Positions 1 to 5,939 of a stretch of 7,018 nt of DNA are shown piece by piece. A program made the translations under genes and the position numbers. Origin of the DNA: CAIXOZ01 sp046091285 (GTDB lineage: Bacteria; Cyanobacteriota; Cyanobacteriia; PCC-6307; Cyanobiaceae); NCBI GenBank assembly GCA_046091285.1, contig JBJTBH010000129.1, positions 1 to 7,018 of the forward strand, read 5' to 3'. The notes under the pieces were generated by a model. The model saw only the letters and a program-made list of their open reading frames with translations. It searched no databases and was not told where the DNA came from. Every line of letters starts with the position of its first letter. Within the stretch, counting starts at the first letter, position 1.

Positions 1-1
1 C

Positions 2-535
2 GTCTTCGTGCGCAGCAACCCATTCAATGGCACCAGCTTCTACAGCCGCGCCGCCACGGCCAGCCTGCCGCTGCCGAGCGCTGATACCGCCGTGCTGCTC
101 GCGGCTGCCTTGCCATTGGTTCAGGGTCTGTTCAAACCTCACAAGCCTCTGAAAAAAGCCGGTGTGCTCCTTCAGGCCCTCCAGCCCGATGCCCGGTTGC
201 AGCACACCCTGTTGATTCGCCTGACGCCTGAGCAGCAGGAGCGTCGGGAGCGCCTGATGGTCACGGTCGATGCTCTGAACCGCCGCTACGGGCGGGGAAC
301 CGTGCAATGGGCAGCCTGTGGCCTGCAGCCCAGCTGGGCGATGCGCCGCTCCCGGCTGTCCCGTTCCGCCACCACCCGGGTGGAGCATCTGCCGCTGGTG
401 CACACCGGTGCTGCTCCGGCACCGCAGCGGGACCTCAGGCGTCTGCAGCTGCCCATCGGTCAGCCGGCTCCACCAAGCAGTCTTCAGGTCGAGCCGAACA
501 AGTCTCAGGCCCAGCCAAGAAAACGCGCACTTTGA
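2..535 (+). CDS. umuC: UmuC-type DNA polymerase V catalytic subunit, C-terminal part (5' end outside window)
   Basis: This is the C-terminal 177 residues of a Y-family translesion polymerase of the UmuC type, which with UmuD' copies damaged DNA in the SOS response. The reading frame is already open at base 2 and no convincing start is present, so the gene begins upstream. Recognisable family landmarks are VFVRSNPF near the beginning (end of the little-finger region), then LFKPHKPLKKAGV, the segment VDALNRRYGRGTVQWA and the near-terminal WAMRRSRLS...TTRVEHLP, which match the conserved UmuC C-terminal domain (DUF4113). The catalytic palm lies outside the window. UmuC proteins usually end soon after the TTR..LP segment; here about 42 more residues follow, rich in Pro, Gln and Arg, with no family resemblance. 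The gene converges on feoB and the last 31 bp overlap its 3' end. A DinB (Pol IV) assignment is less likely because of the KKAGV and GRGTV motifs. The UmuC call is firm; the functional state of the whole protein cannot be judged here. Confidence 0.88.
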   Translation, partial: VFVRSNPFNGTSFYSRAATASLPLPSADTAVLLAAALPLVQGLFKPHKPLKKAGVLLQALQPDARLQHTLLIRLTPEQQERRERLMVTVDALNRRYGRGTVQWAACGLQPSWAMRRSRLSRSATTRVEHLPLVHTGAAPAPQRDLRRLQLPIGQPAPPSSLQVEPNKSQAQPRKRAL

Positions 536-2322
536 TAGAAGATCAGACAGACGATCCAGGCCAGCAGCAACGACCAGATCACCGAAAATGCAGCAAAGCG
601 ACGACTGCGGGATTCACTGCGAATCACCGCCACTGTCGAAAGACAAGGGGTATAAAGCAGGGTGAACAGCATGAAGCTATAGGCCTGGATATTGGTGATG
701 TCCAGCCGCAGGGCATGGCCGAGGGCCGTGGCATCAGCCTGGGCGTAGATCACCGCCAACCCACCGAGAACAATTTCCTTGGCCACGAATCCGAAGACCA
801 GGGCGACGGTGAGATGGGCGTTGATGCCGATCGGCGCCAGCAGTGGCTGCAGGGTGGTGCCGAGCAGGCCGGAGAGGGAAGCGGCAGAGGCGGGTTCGAC
901 CCCGACGGGCAGATGGTTCATCAACCAGACTGCGATGACACCGAAAATGATGAAGCGCCGGGTCCAGAACCAGAAATGGCGCACCTCCGCCCAGGCGCGC
1001 TTAAGCATCTGCGCGACGGTCGGAAAGCGATAGGGAGGAAGTTCCAGTAGCAGGGGTTCACGGCTGGGGAAGCGCCCTTTGAACAGCAGTGCTGTGGCGA
1101 TCGCTGCCAGAAAACTGATCAGATAGAGACTGAACAACACCAGAGCTGCCTGCGATGGTGCAAACAGATGGGTGGTCATGAACAGAAAGACGTTGAGCCT
1201 GGCTGAACAGAGCGAGAAGGGGATGATCAGCATCGACAACAGTCGCAGGCCACGCGATCGCATTACCCGGGTGCCAAGGATTGCAGGAACATTGCAACCA
1301 AAACCCATCAACGAAAGCACAAAGGATCGACCATCAAGCCCCAGCTTTTCCATCAGGGCATCCAGACGGAACGCTGAACGGGAGAGGTAACCGCTGTCTT
1401 CGACGATGCCCATCGCCAGAAAGAAGAGGAAAATCACCGGCAGGAAGGCCATCACCGTGCCGATGCCGTCGTAGAGGCCGTTCAGCAGCAGGCCGGAGAC
1501 AAAGGGCGGCAGGGGTGAGAGCAACGGTCGGAGCACCTGTTCTCCGATCAGGCCCAACAGGTCTCCGAGCCAGCCCTGCAGAGGCACGCCCAGGGCATAG
1601 ATGCCCTGGAACATCAGAAACATCACCCCCAGGAAAATCGGCAGACCGAGCAGGGGATGCAGCAGCCAGCGATCGAGCCGGCGCGTCAGTCTGTCGCCCC
1701 ATTGCTCCGGCAGCACCACCGCCGATTCCAGCAGGGAGGCCGCGGTCTGATTGAGCTCCGCCGCTGAGCCCGAGCGGATCGATTCCAGGGCTTCAGGCCT
1801 GGCCTGGATCGGTGGATGGTGCAGGCTGTCGCACAGCTGCTCCCTGAGGGCATCGAGACCATGGCGGTACTTGGCGCTGATCGCCAGCACCGGTAGATCG
1901 AGGGCCTCTGAGAGGGCTGACGGGTTGATCGACACGCCGAACCGACGGGCCTCATCGATCATGTTCAGGGCCAGCACCAGGGGCACACCGAGGCCCTGAA
2001 GCTGCAGCACCAGCCGCAGCTGGCGATCGAGCTGGCAGGCATTGAGCACAACCACCAGCTGCTGCAGGGGTGTCTCGGCCAGGAAGCGACGCACCACCGC
2101 CTCGTCCTCCGAGAGGCCTCCCAGGTCGTAGATGCCAGGCAGATCAACGCACTGGAGGGTGCCACCCTCGACGTTCAGATCAGCGAGCATCAGATCGACC
2201 GTCAGGCCAGGCCAGTTGCCGATCTGGGCATGGCCGCCGGTGAGGGCGTTGAAGAGGGTCGACTTGCCCGTGTTGGGCATGCCGAGAAAGGCGATCCTGG
2301 CGGAGGCCTGGGCCACGGTCAT
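505..2322 (-). CDS. feoB: Ferrous iron transport protein B (FeoB), GTPase-permease
   Basis: FeoB is the inner-membrane Fe(II) importer with an N-terminal cytosolic GTPase domain. The 605-residue product shows all G motifs: G1 GMPNTGKST (14-22), switch I around GNWPGLTVD (35-43), G3 DLPG (60-63), G4 NMID (120-123) and G5 SAK (149-151). A helical linker follows, then a hydrophobic permease from about residue 220. Family signatures in the permease are EDSGYLSR (308-315), GFGCNVPA (340-347), the first Gate segment (368-378), FGFVAKEIV (510-518) and LLYTPC (555-560). It is shorter than the roughly 770 residues of E. coli FeoB, mainly through compact linkers and loops, but it is complete at both ends. 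The start is the ATG that overlaps the feoA stop (ATGA). No clear Shine-Dalgarno is seen before it, so translation is probably coupled to feoA. In the first Gate motif the usual CGARLP reads CSARLN. The 3' end overlaps the convergent umuC. Confidence 0.96.
   Translation of the reverse strand: MTVAQASARIAFLGMPNTGKSTLFNALTGGHAQIGNWPGLTVDLMLADLNVEGGTLQCVDLPGIYDLGGLSEDEAVVRRFLAETPLQQLVVVLNACQLDRQLRLVLQLQGLGVPLVLALNMIDEARRFGVSINPSALSEALDLPVLAISAKYRHGLDALREQLCDSLHHPPIQARPEALESIRSGSAAELNQTAASLLESAVVLPEQWGDRLTRRLDRWLLHPLLGLPIFLGVMFLMFQGIYALGVPLQGWLGDLLGLIGEQVLRPLLSPLPPFVSGLLLNGLYDGIGTVMAFLPVIFLFFLAMGIVEDSGYLSRSAFRLDALMEKLGLDGRSFVLSLMGFGCNVPAILGTRVMRSRGLRLLSMLIIPFSLCSARLNVFLFMTTHLFAPSQAALVLFSLYLISFLAAIATALLFKGRFPSREPLLLELPPYRFPTVAQMLKRAWAEVRHFWFWTRRFIIFGVIAVWLMNHLPVGVEPASAASLSGLLGTTLQPLLAPIGINAHLTVALVFGFVAKEIVLGGLAVIYAQADATALGHALRLDITNIQAYSFMLFTLLYTPCLSTVAVIRSESRSRRFAAFSVIWSLLLAWIVCLIFYQSARFLGWA
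1097..1104. repeat. HIP1 octamer GCGATCGC
   Basis: Exact copy of the highly iterated palindrome typical of many cyanobacterial genomes, inside feoB. It is one of five in the window and is used here mainly as a lineage marker. Confidence 0.8.
1254..1261. repeat. HIP1 octamer GCGATCGC
   Basis: Second exact copy, also inside feoB, 149 bp from the first. Confidence 0.8.
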
Positions 2323-2609
2323 GGCGCGATCGGAGCGACGAGAATCGCCAGAGCGCCGCTGCGGCGGAGCATCAGTTCCGTCATGCCGACCCGCAGATGG
2401 AGGATGCCGCTGATCCAGCCGCGGCGCAGCACTTCCACCTGCTGGCCGGGGCGGAGCCCCAGGGCATCAAAGCGCTGCAGGAGCCGGTGATCGGCCGCCA
2501 GCGAAAGGATCGTGGCCAGGCTGCCCGCCGGCAGTTGTCCAAGGCTGGTGGCGGGGCCCTCCTCGCTCGCCGCCCCGCCCATCGTCCCTGTTCGCCTGGA
2601 CGTCTTCAT
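2319..2609 (-). CDS. feoA: Ferrous iron transport protein A (FeoA), SH3-like
   Basis: FeoA is a small cytosolic SH3-like protein needed for full FeoB activity. From the ATG at 2609 the product has 96 residues. The conserved fold starts at SLGQLPAGS (22-30), continues through LLQRFDALGLRPGQQVEV (43-60) and ends with TELMLRRSGALAILV (77-91), which match the FeoA core pattern of an L..L..G start, an R...LG..PG turn and a final LA..I strand. The stop overlaps the feoB ATG by 4 bp, giving a two-gene feoAB operon. The start is uncertain. The ATG at 2582 (87 residues, closer to the usual 75-85) has AGGGA only 2 nt before it. The frame also stays open upstream to a TTG at 2663 with no Shine-Dalgarno. 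I chose 2609 as a compromise; all versions keep the whole domain. Expression probably starts in the intergenic region on its right, near the 2732-2756 dyad. Confidence 0.9.
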   Translation of the reverse strand: MKTSRRTGTMGGAASEEGPATSLGQLPAGSLATILSLAADHRLLQRFDALGLRPGQQVEVLRRGWISGILHLRVGMTELMLRRSGALAILVAPIAP

Positions 2610-2731
2610 TCGCTCGGTCGTTGCCGTCGTCTCGGACACCAGGACGGAAGGGGCGCTGCTCAAGGGGAATGCCGGGGATGACGGGGCCGGAGGAGACGAA
2701 CGTCAGGCCGGAACGGCGGAGCGGCCGAGCC

Positions 2732-2756
2732 CTTGTTGCGAATCAATTGCAACAAG
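2732..2756. promoter_or_regulatory. 25-bp interrupted palindrome, candidate operator
   Basis: The arms CTTGTTGC (2732-2739) and GCAACAAG (2749-2756) are perfect inverted complements of 8 bp around a 9-nt AT-rich centre (2740-2748). It is the most AT-rich spot in the intergenic region and lies 123 bp before the chosen feoA start and about 174 bp before hoxE. A dimeric repressor site is a reasonable reading. Fur is the obvious candidate next to feoAB, but the sequence is not a clear match to the classical GATAAT-type Fur box, and it does not match the NtcA (GTA-N8-TAC) or cyanobacterial LexA patterns. The symmetry is certain; the binding protein is inference. Confidence 0.5.
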
Positions 2757-2781
2757 CATAGGACGAGGTGCCGGTTCTGAA
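2755..2781 (-). promoter_or_regulatory. Possible leftward feoAB promoter
   Basis: Read on the minus strand, TTCAGA (2781-2776) is followed after 15 bp by TATGCT (2760-2755). Each matches four of six bases of the sigma-70 -35 and -10 consensus, and the spacer is shorter than the ideal 17. The -10 box touches the edge of the 2732-2756 dyad, so a protein bound there would block initiation. This is a weak match in GC-rich DNA and is only a candidate. I saw no equally placed rightward promoter for hox. Confidence 0.2.
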
Positions 2782-2831
2782 GCCTTCGCCTGCCTCGGTG
2801 CCGTGGAGCAGCCGGCCCGGGTCATCGCTGA

Positions 2832-2849
2832 CGCCGCCCCGTGGCGGCG
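2832..2849 (+). promoter_or_regulatory. Hairpin 1 in the hoxE leader
   Basis: CGCCGCC (2832-2838) and GGCGGCG (2843-2849) form a perfect 7-bp all-GC stem closed by a 4-nt CCGT loop. It would lie about 80 nt upstream of the hoxE start in a leader transcript. There is no following U-run, so it is not an intrinsic terminator. Short GC stems also arise by chance in GC-rich DNA. Confidence 0.35.
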
Positions 2850-2893
2850 AAGGAGCCGTGAATCGGTGCCACCCCGCTGCCGCGCCGGCCTCG

Positions 2894-2909
2894 CTCCCTA
2901 GCCAGGGAG
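2894..2909 (+). promoter_or_regulatory. Hairpin 2 just upstream of the hoxE ribosome binding site
   Basis: CTCCCT (2894-2899) and AGGGAG (2904-2909) form a perfect 6-bp stem with a 4-nt AGCC loop, ending 8 nt before the hoxE Shine-Dalgarno. The CTCCCT arm is also partly complementary to the downstream AAGGAGG, so an alternative pairing could hide the ribosome binding site. Whether that switch occurs is untested. Confidence 0.35.
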
Positions 2910-2917
2910 GAGAACGC

Positions 2918-2924
2918 AAGGAGG
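2918..2924 (+). promoter_or_regulatory. Strong ribosome binding site deciding the hoxE start
   Basis: AAGGAGG is a full-length match to the anti-Shine-Dalgarno core, 5 nt before the ATG at 2930. It fixes the hoxE start there, although the frame stays open upstream to at least 2768 and a second in-frame ATG occurs at 2948. Confidence 0.85.
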
Positions 2925-2929
2925 GGGGC

Positions 2930-3505
2930 ATGACTGACAGTGCGGCGATGGATCGCAACGGGCGCCGCTGCGAGGTGCCGGTGCCGGCGGGAGGTGAGAA
3001 CGAGGGGGCCGCCCTGTTGGGACCAGCGCAGGAGAGGTTCCGGTACCAGGCCGATCAGCTGCCGAATCAACGTCTGAACGAACGTCCCGACGAGCTGATC
3101 GAGGTTCTTCACCAGCTCCAGGAGCGCCGCGGCTGTCTGGAGGCTCGAACCCTGGCGCTGGTGGCGGAACGCCTGCATCTCAGCCCCAGCCGGGTGTTCG
3201 GTGTCGCCAGCTTCTATCACCTGTTCCGGCGCACACCACCCCGGCTGCATGCCTGCCGTCTCTGCCAGGGCACCGCCTGCGTCGTGCAGGGAGGCTGGGA
3301 GCTGAGGCGCCAGCTGGACCATGAGCTCACGGTCGGCGACTGGGATCTGAGCCTCGAATCGTGTCTGGGTGTCTGCGGTCAGGCACCGATGCTGCTGCTT
3401 GATGGCGTCCGGGTGGGGCGATTGCCGGCCCATGATCCGGTCGCCGTACGCGCTGAACTGCAACGCCGCGGCCTGCCTCTGCGGGCCGGAGGAACGACGC
3501 CATGA
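2930..3505 (+). CDS. hoxE: HoxE, bidirectional hydrogenase diaphorase subunit (NuoE-like, [2Fe-2S])
   Basis: HoxE is the NuoE-like subunit of the cyanobacterial-type bidirectional hydrogenase and carries one [2Fe-2S] cluster in a thioredoxin-like fold. The 191-residue product has a poorly conserved N-terminus (1-35), a helical region (about 50-85), the family segment SRVFGVASFYHLF (87-99), and the cluster ligands C112-x4-C117 (CQGTAC) and C145-x3-C149 (CLGVC). An additional Cys (C109) sits three residues before the first ligand. It is the first gene of the hox operon, and its stop overlaps the hoxF ATG (ATGA, 3502-3505). It is the subunit that distinguishes five-subunit Hox enzymes from the four-subunit enzyme of Ralstonia. 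NuoE of complex I is excluded by the hydrogenase genes downstream. Confidence 0.95.
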   Translation: MTDSAAMDRNGRRCEVPVPAGGENEGAALLGPAQERFRYQADQLPNQRLNERPDELIEVLHQLQERRGCLEARTLALVAERLHLSPSRVFGVASFYHLFRRTPPRLHACRLCQGTACVVQGGWELRRQLDHELTVGDWDLSLESCLGVCGQAPMLLLDGVRVGRLPAHDPVAVRAELQRRGLPLRAGGTTP

Positions 3506-5175
3506 CCATCGCGATGGCCCATCCGCCAGGGGTCAGGCTGCAGGTGCGTTGCTGCACCGCCAGCGGCTGTCGCCTGCAGGGCAGCGATCAGCTCTGGACC
3601 GCGCTCCAGCGCCAATGGGTCCGTGTGGAGGCCAGCCCCGGTGCTGCCTTGGCGGTCCGGGCGGTCGGCTGCCTCGGGCTCTGTGGCAGCGGCCCTCTGC
3701 TGGCGGTGGATGGCGGTCGGTGCCATGGCCTCTACAGCGGCCTTTCTCCTGAGCAGATTAGGGAACTGATGGCGTGTCTGATCCTTGACGCCGAAGCGCC
3801 TGGACCGCAGGCGATCGGAGCCGGAGCCTCCGAGGGACAGCAGCAGCCAGGAGTCAGTGCGGCGTTGGCGCGGCGGCGGCTGGATCCTTCCCTGCCCTTC
3901 CTGGTGAAGCAGCGGCGGCTGGTGCTCCAGCACTGCGGCTGGATCGAACCGGAGTCCATCGCGGCGGCCCTGGCGGTGGGCACCTATCGCCAGCTGCTGC
4001 AGTGTCTGGATGGCCGCAGCCCGGCGGAGGTGAGAGCGATGATCCGTCGCAGCGGTCTACGGGGTCGGGGGGGCGCCGGTTATCCCACCGGGCTCAAATG
4101 GGACCGGGTCGCTGCCCAAGCGACGACCCCGAAGCTGGTGGTGGCCAATGGCGATGAGGGGGATCCAGGCGCTTTCATGGATCGCACCGTCATGGAGAGC
4201 GATCCCCATCGGTTGCTGGAGGGACTGGCGATCGCCGCTTTCGCTGTCGGCGCGGATCGGGGGGTGCTGTTCGTCCGTGCCGAGTATCCCCAGGCGGTGA
4301 TCCGGTTGCGGCGGGCGATCGCTGAGGCGGAGGCCCATGGCTTGCTCGGTGACACGGTCGGCGGGCGCCCCTTTGGCCTGCGGATCACGCTACGGGTCGG
4401 GGCAGGCGCCTATGTCTGTGGCGAGGAAACGGCCCTGATGGCTGCGATCGAGGGGCGACGCGGACTTCCGCGACCGCGACCGCCCTACCCGGCCCGGTGT
4501 GGTCTCTGGAAGAAGCCCACCCTGATCAACAACGTCGAGACCCTGGCAGCGATTCCGGCGATTCTGGCGATCGGACCTGAGGCTTATGCCGCGATCGGAA
4601 CCGACCGAAGTCGTGGCACCAAGGTGTTCTCGCTTTCCGGTGCCATCCGTCACAGCGGTGTGGTTGAGGTGCCGATGGGGATCAGCCTGCGCTGCCTGGT
4701 GGAGGAGATCGGGGGTGGAGCGCCGTCAGGACGTCGGATCAAGGCTGTCCAGACCGGTGGGCCGGCTGGTGGCTTCGTGCCCGCCCGGCTGCTGGATGTT
4801 CCGATCGCCTACGAGACCATGGCTGATCTCGGGACGGCCATCGGTTCAGGCGGGTTGGTGGTGATCGCTGATGACACGTCGATTCCAGAGCTGGTCGCCC
4901 ATTTTCTGCGTTTCTGCGCTTCAGAGAGCTGTGGCAAATGCGTGCCCTGCCGAGCCGGAACCGTGCAGCTCGTGCAGCTGCTGGAGCAGCTGCGGGCTGG
5001 CGAAGGCGTCGGCGCTCAGGCTCTGCCGTTGGCCCGGCTCGCGGAGCTGGCCACGATGGTGCGGGCCTGCAGTCTCTGCGGGCTTGGGCAGGGTGCCCCC
5101 AATCCCTTGCTCAGCAGCCTGCGCCATTTCCAGGCGGAGTACGTCCCCGGAACCGGTTCCGGTGCCGATCGATGA
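3502..5175 (+). CDS. hoxF: HoxF, bidirectional hydrogenase diaphorase subunit (FMN, NAD(P)H, [2Fe-2S], [4Fe-4S])
   Basis: HoxF is the flavin subunit where NAD(P)(H) exchanges electrons with FMN. The 557-residue product has an N-terminal thioredoxin-like [2Fe-2S] domain with C18-x4-C23 and C57-x3-C61, a linker (about 95-130), then a NuoF-type core. The core shows the FMN-binding GRGGAGYPTGLKW (188-200), NGDEGDPGAFMDR (216-228) and the nucleotide-site segment GAGAYVCGEETALM (300-313). A [4Fe-4S] cluster is bound by C477, C480 and C483 (ESCGKCVPC) and C526 (SLCGLGQ). Length is close to other cyanobacterial HoxF proteins. GGAGGA (3488-3493) lies 8 nt before the ATG, which also overlaps the hoxE stop. 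Near its 3' end is a 16-bp palindrome that precedes hoxU. The N-terminal domain has a tandem Cys (C17-C18), where C18 gives the standard x4 spacing. Confidence 0.96.
   Translation: MTIAMAHPPGVRLQVRCCTASGCRLQGSDQLWTALQRQWVRVEASPGAALAVRAVGCLGLCGSGPLLAVDGGRCHGLYSGLSPEQIRELMACLILDAEAPGPQAIGAGASEGQQQPGVSAALARRRLDPSLPFLVKQRRLVLQHCGWIEPESIAAALAVGTYRQLLQCLDGRSPAEVRAMIRRSGLRGRGGAGYPTGLKWDRVAAQATTPKLVVANGDEGDPGAFMDRTVMESDPHRLLEGLAIAAFAVGADRGVLFVRAEYPQAVIRLRRAIAEAEAHGLLGDTVGGRPFGLRITLRVGAGAYVCGEETALMAAIEGRRGLPRPRPPYPARCGLWKKPTLINNVETLAAIPAILAIGPEAYAAIGTDRSRGTKVFSLSGAIRHSGVVEVPMGISLRCLVEEIGGGAPSGRRIKAVQTGGPAGGFVPARLLDVPIAYETMADLGTAIGSGGLVVIADDTSIPELVAHFLRFCASESCGKCVPCRAGTVQLVQLLEQLRAGEGVGAQALPLARLAELATMVRACSLCGLGQGAPNPLLSSLRHFQAEYVPGTGSGADR
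4228..4235. repeat. HIP1 octamer GCGATCGC
   Basis: Third exact copy, inside the NuoF-like core of hoxF. Confidence 0.8.
4315..4322. repeat. HIP1 octamer GCGATCGC
   Basis: Fourth exact copy, in hoxF, 79 bp after the third. Confidence 0.8.
5147..5162 (+). repeat. Perfect 16-bp palindrome just upstream of the hoxU start
   Basis: CCGGAACCGGTTCCGG is identical to its reverse complement and lies inside the last codons of hoxF, 9 nt before the hoxU ATG at 5172. In mRNA it could fold as a 6-bp stem with a CCGG loop, over the place where a Shine-Dalgarno would sit; none is visible there. It might enforce translation of hoxU by ribosomes finishing hoxF. Confidence 0.5.
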
Positions 5176-5939
5176 CTCCCTGCAGCGCGCGGGCTTCCAC
5201 CATCGGGCTGCAGGTCGATGGCCAACGGATTGCTGTGCCGCAGGGCCTCACCCTGTTGCAGGCCTGCGCTGCCGCCGGTCGCGATCTGCCCACGCTCTGC
5301 TTTGTCGACGGGCTGAGCGCCGTCGGCGCCTGCCGTCTCTGCCTGGTGACCCTGGCCGGTCAGGCGCGTCCTGTGACCGCCTGCACCACCGAGGCGGAGG
5401 CGGGCATGGTCGTGGACACCACAGGCGTCACCCTTGAGCTCTGGCGGCGGCTGGCTGTGGAGCTGCTGTTCCAGGAGGGCAATCACGTCTGCGCCTTCTG
5501 CATCGCCCGGGGCCATTGCGAGCTGCAATCCCTGGCCGCTCGCTTCGGGATTGACCACTTTCGCTACCCCGCCCGCAGACCCCTGCGTGATGTCGATGCC
5601 TCCCACCCCCGTTTTCTGCTCGATCACAACGTCTGCATCCTCTGCAGCCGTTGCGTACGCGTCTGCGCGGAACTGAAAGGTGCCCACGTGTGGGAACTGG
5701 CGGAACGGGGGGCGCGCACCCGGTTGGTGGCAGGACTCGATCAACCCTGGGGGCATGTCGACGCCTGCACCGGTTGTGGCAAGTGTGTGCAGCTCTGCCC
5801 CACCGGAGCCCTAGCCGAGAAGGGTCTGGGCAGCGGCGAAAAGCGACCTGATCCCGCCCTCGCCGCCCGGTTGCGGCCGTCATGCCTGGAGCCGTCACCG
5901 GAACCGCCCACCTGGGGGCCGATGGAGGAGCCCCGATGA
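5172..5939 (+). CDS. hoxU: HoxU, bidirectional hydrogenase diaphorase iron-sulfur subunit (NuoG-N-terminus-like)
   Basis: HoxU links the diaphorase to the hydrogenase module by a chain of Fe-S clusters and corresponds to the N-terminal third of complex I NuoG. The 255-residue product has a complete ligand set. The [2Fe-2S] ligands are C43, C54, C57 and C71 (with GACRLC). The His/Cys-ligated [4Fe-4S] cluster has H105, C107, C110 and C116 (HVCAFC...GHCELQ). Two ferredoxin-like [4Fe-4S] sites follow: C155-C158-C161-C165 and C199-C202-C205-C209. After residue 215 comes a low-complexity Pro/Glu-rich tail. The start is the ATG overlapping the hoxF stop (ATGA); the frame is open further upstream, but that is the hoxF coding region. 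There is no Shine-Dalgarno, so coupling to hoxF is likely. The short length rules out full NuoG. The stop overlaps the hoxY ATG. Confidence 0.96.
   Translation: MTPCSARASTIGLQVDGQRIAVPQGLTLLQACAAAGRDLPTLCFVDGLSAVGACRLCLVTLAGQARPVTACTTEAEAGMVVDTTGVTLELWRRLAVELLFQEGNHVCAFCIARGHCELQSLAARFGIDHFRYPARRPLRDVDASHPRFLLDHNVCILCSRCVRVCAELKGAHVWELAERGARTRLVAGLDQPWGHVDACTGCGKCVQLCPTGALAEKGLGSGEKRPDPALAARLRPSCLEPSPEPPTWGPMEEPR

Larger units (their letters stand above)
2610..2929. other. Divergent intergenic region between feoAB and hoxEFUYH
   Basis: This 320-bp stretch separates two divergently transcribed operons and must hold both promoters. Most of it is as GC-rich as the genes, but a short AT-richer island at about 2733-2760 contains an interrupted palindrome. 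The hox-side half (2757-2929) would be mostly 5' leader and can form two perfect hairpins, at 2832-2849 and 2894-2909, before a strong ribosome binding site. The open frame upstream of hoxE (from 2768) has no family similarity and is not taken as coding. No tRNA, insertion sequence or CRISPR repeat is visible. Confidence 0.8.

Noticed and set aside
480..560. Bidirectional terminator between umuC and feoB
   Set aside because: The genes overlap, and I found no stem-loop followed by a T-run on either strand.
307..1050. Long plus-strand open frame opposite the 3' part of feoB
   Set aside because: It is antisense to a secure gene, its product is low-complexity and resembles no family, and long shadow frames are expected in DNA this GC-rich.
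2768..2929. Upstream extension of the hoxE frame by 54 codons
   Set aside because: The extension has no HoxE similarity and contains hairpins, while a near-perfect ribosome binding site sits 5 nt before the ATG at 2930.
2820..2929. Cobalamin riboswitch in the hoxE leader
   Set aside because: Short likenesses (a GAATCGGTGCC run and AGCCAGG) are present, but the conserved core after GGTG and the terminal ACCTGCC-type element do not match in order. A covariance-model search would be needed to revive it.
2743..2958. Small minus-strand frame of 71 codons over the intergenic region and hoxE start
   Set aside because: It overlaps the hoxE ribosome binding site and the dyad, is Pro/Gly-rich, and shows no domain or ribosome binding site.
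3379..3933. 184-codon minus-strand frame opposite hoxE/hoxF
   Set aside because: It is a shadow of two well-supported hydrogenase genes, with no recognisable motifs.
2930..5939. Complex I nuoEFG instead of hoxEFU
   Set aside because: The third gene is far too short for NuoG, and it is followed directly by [NiFe]-hydrogenase small and large subunits.
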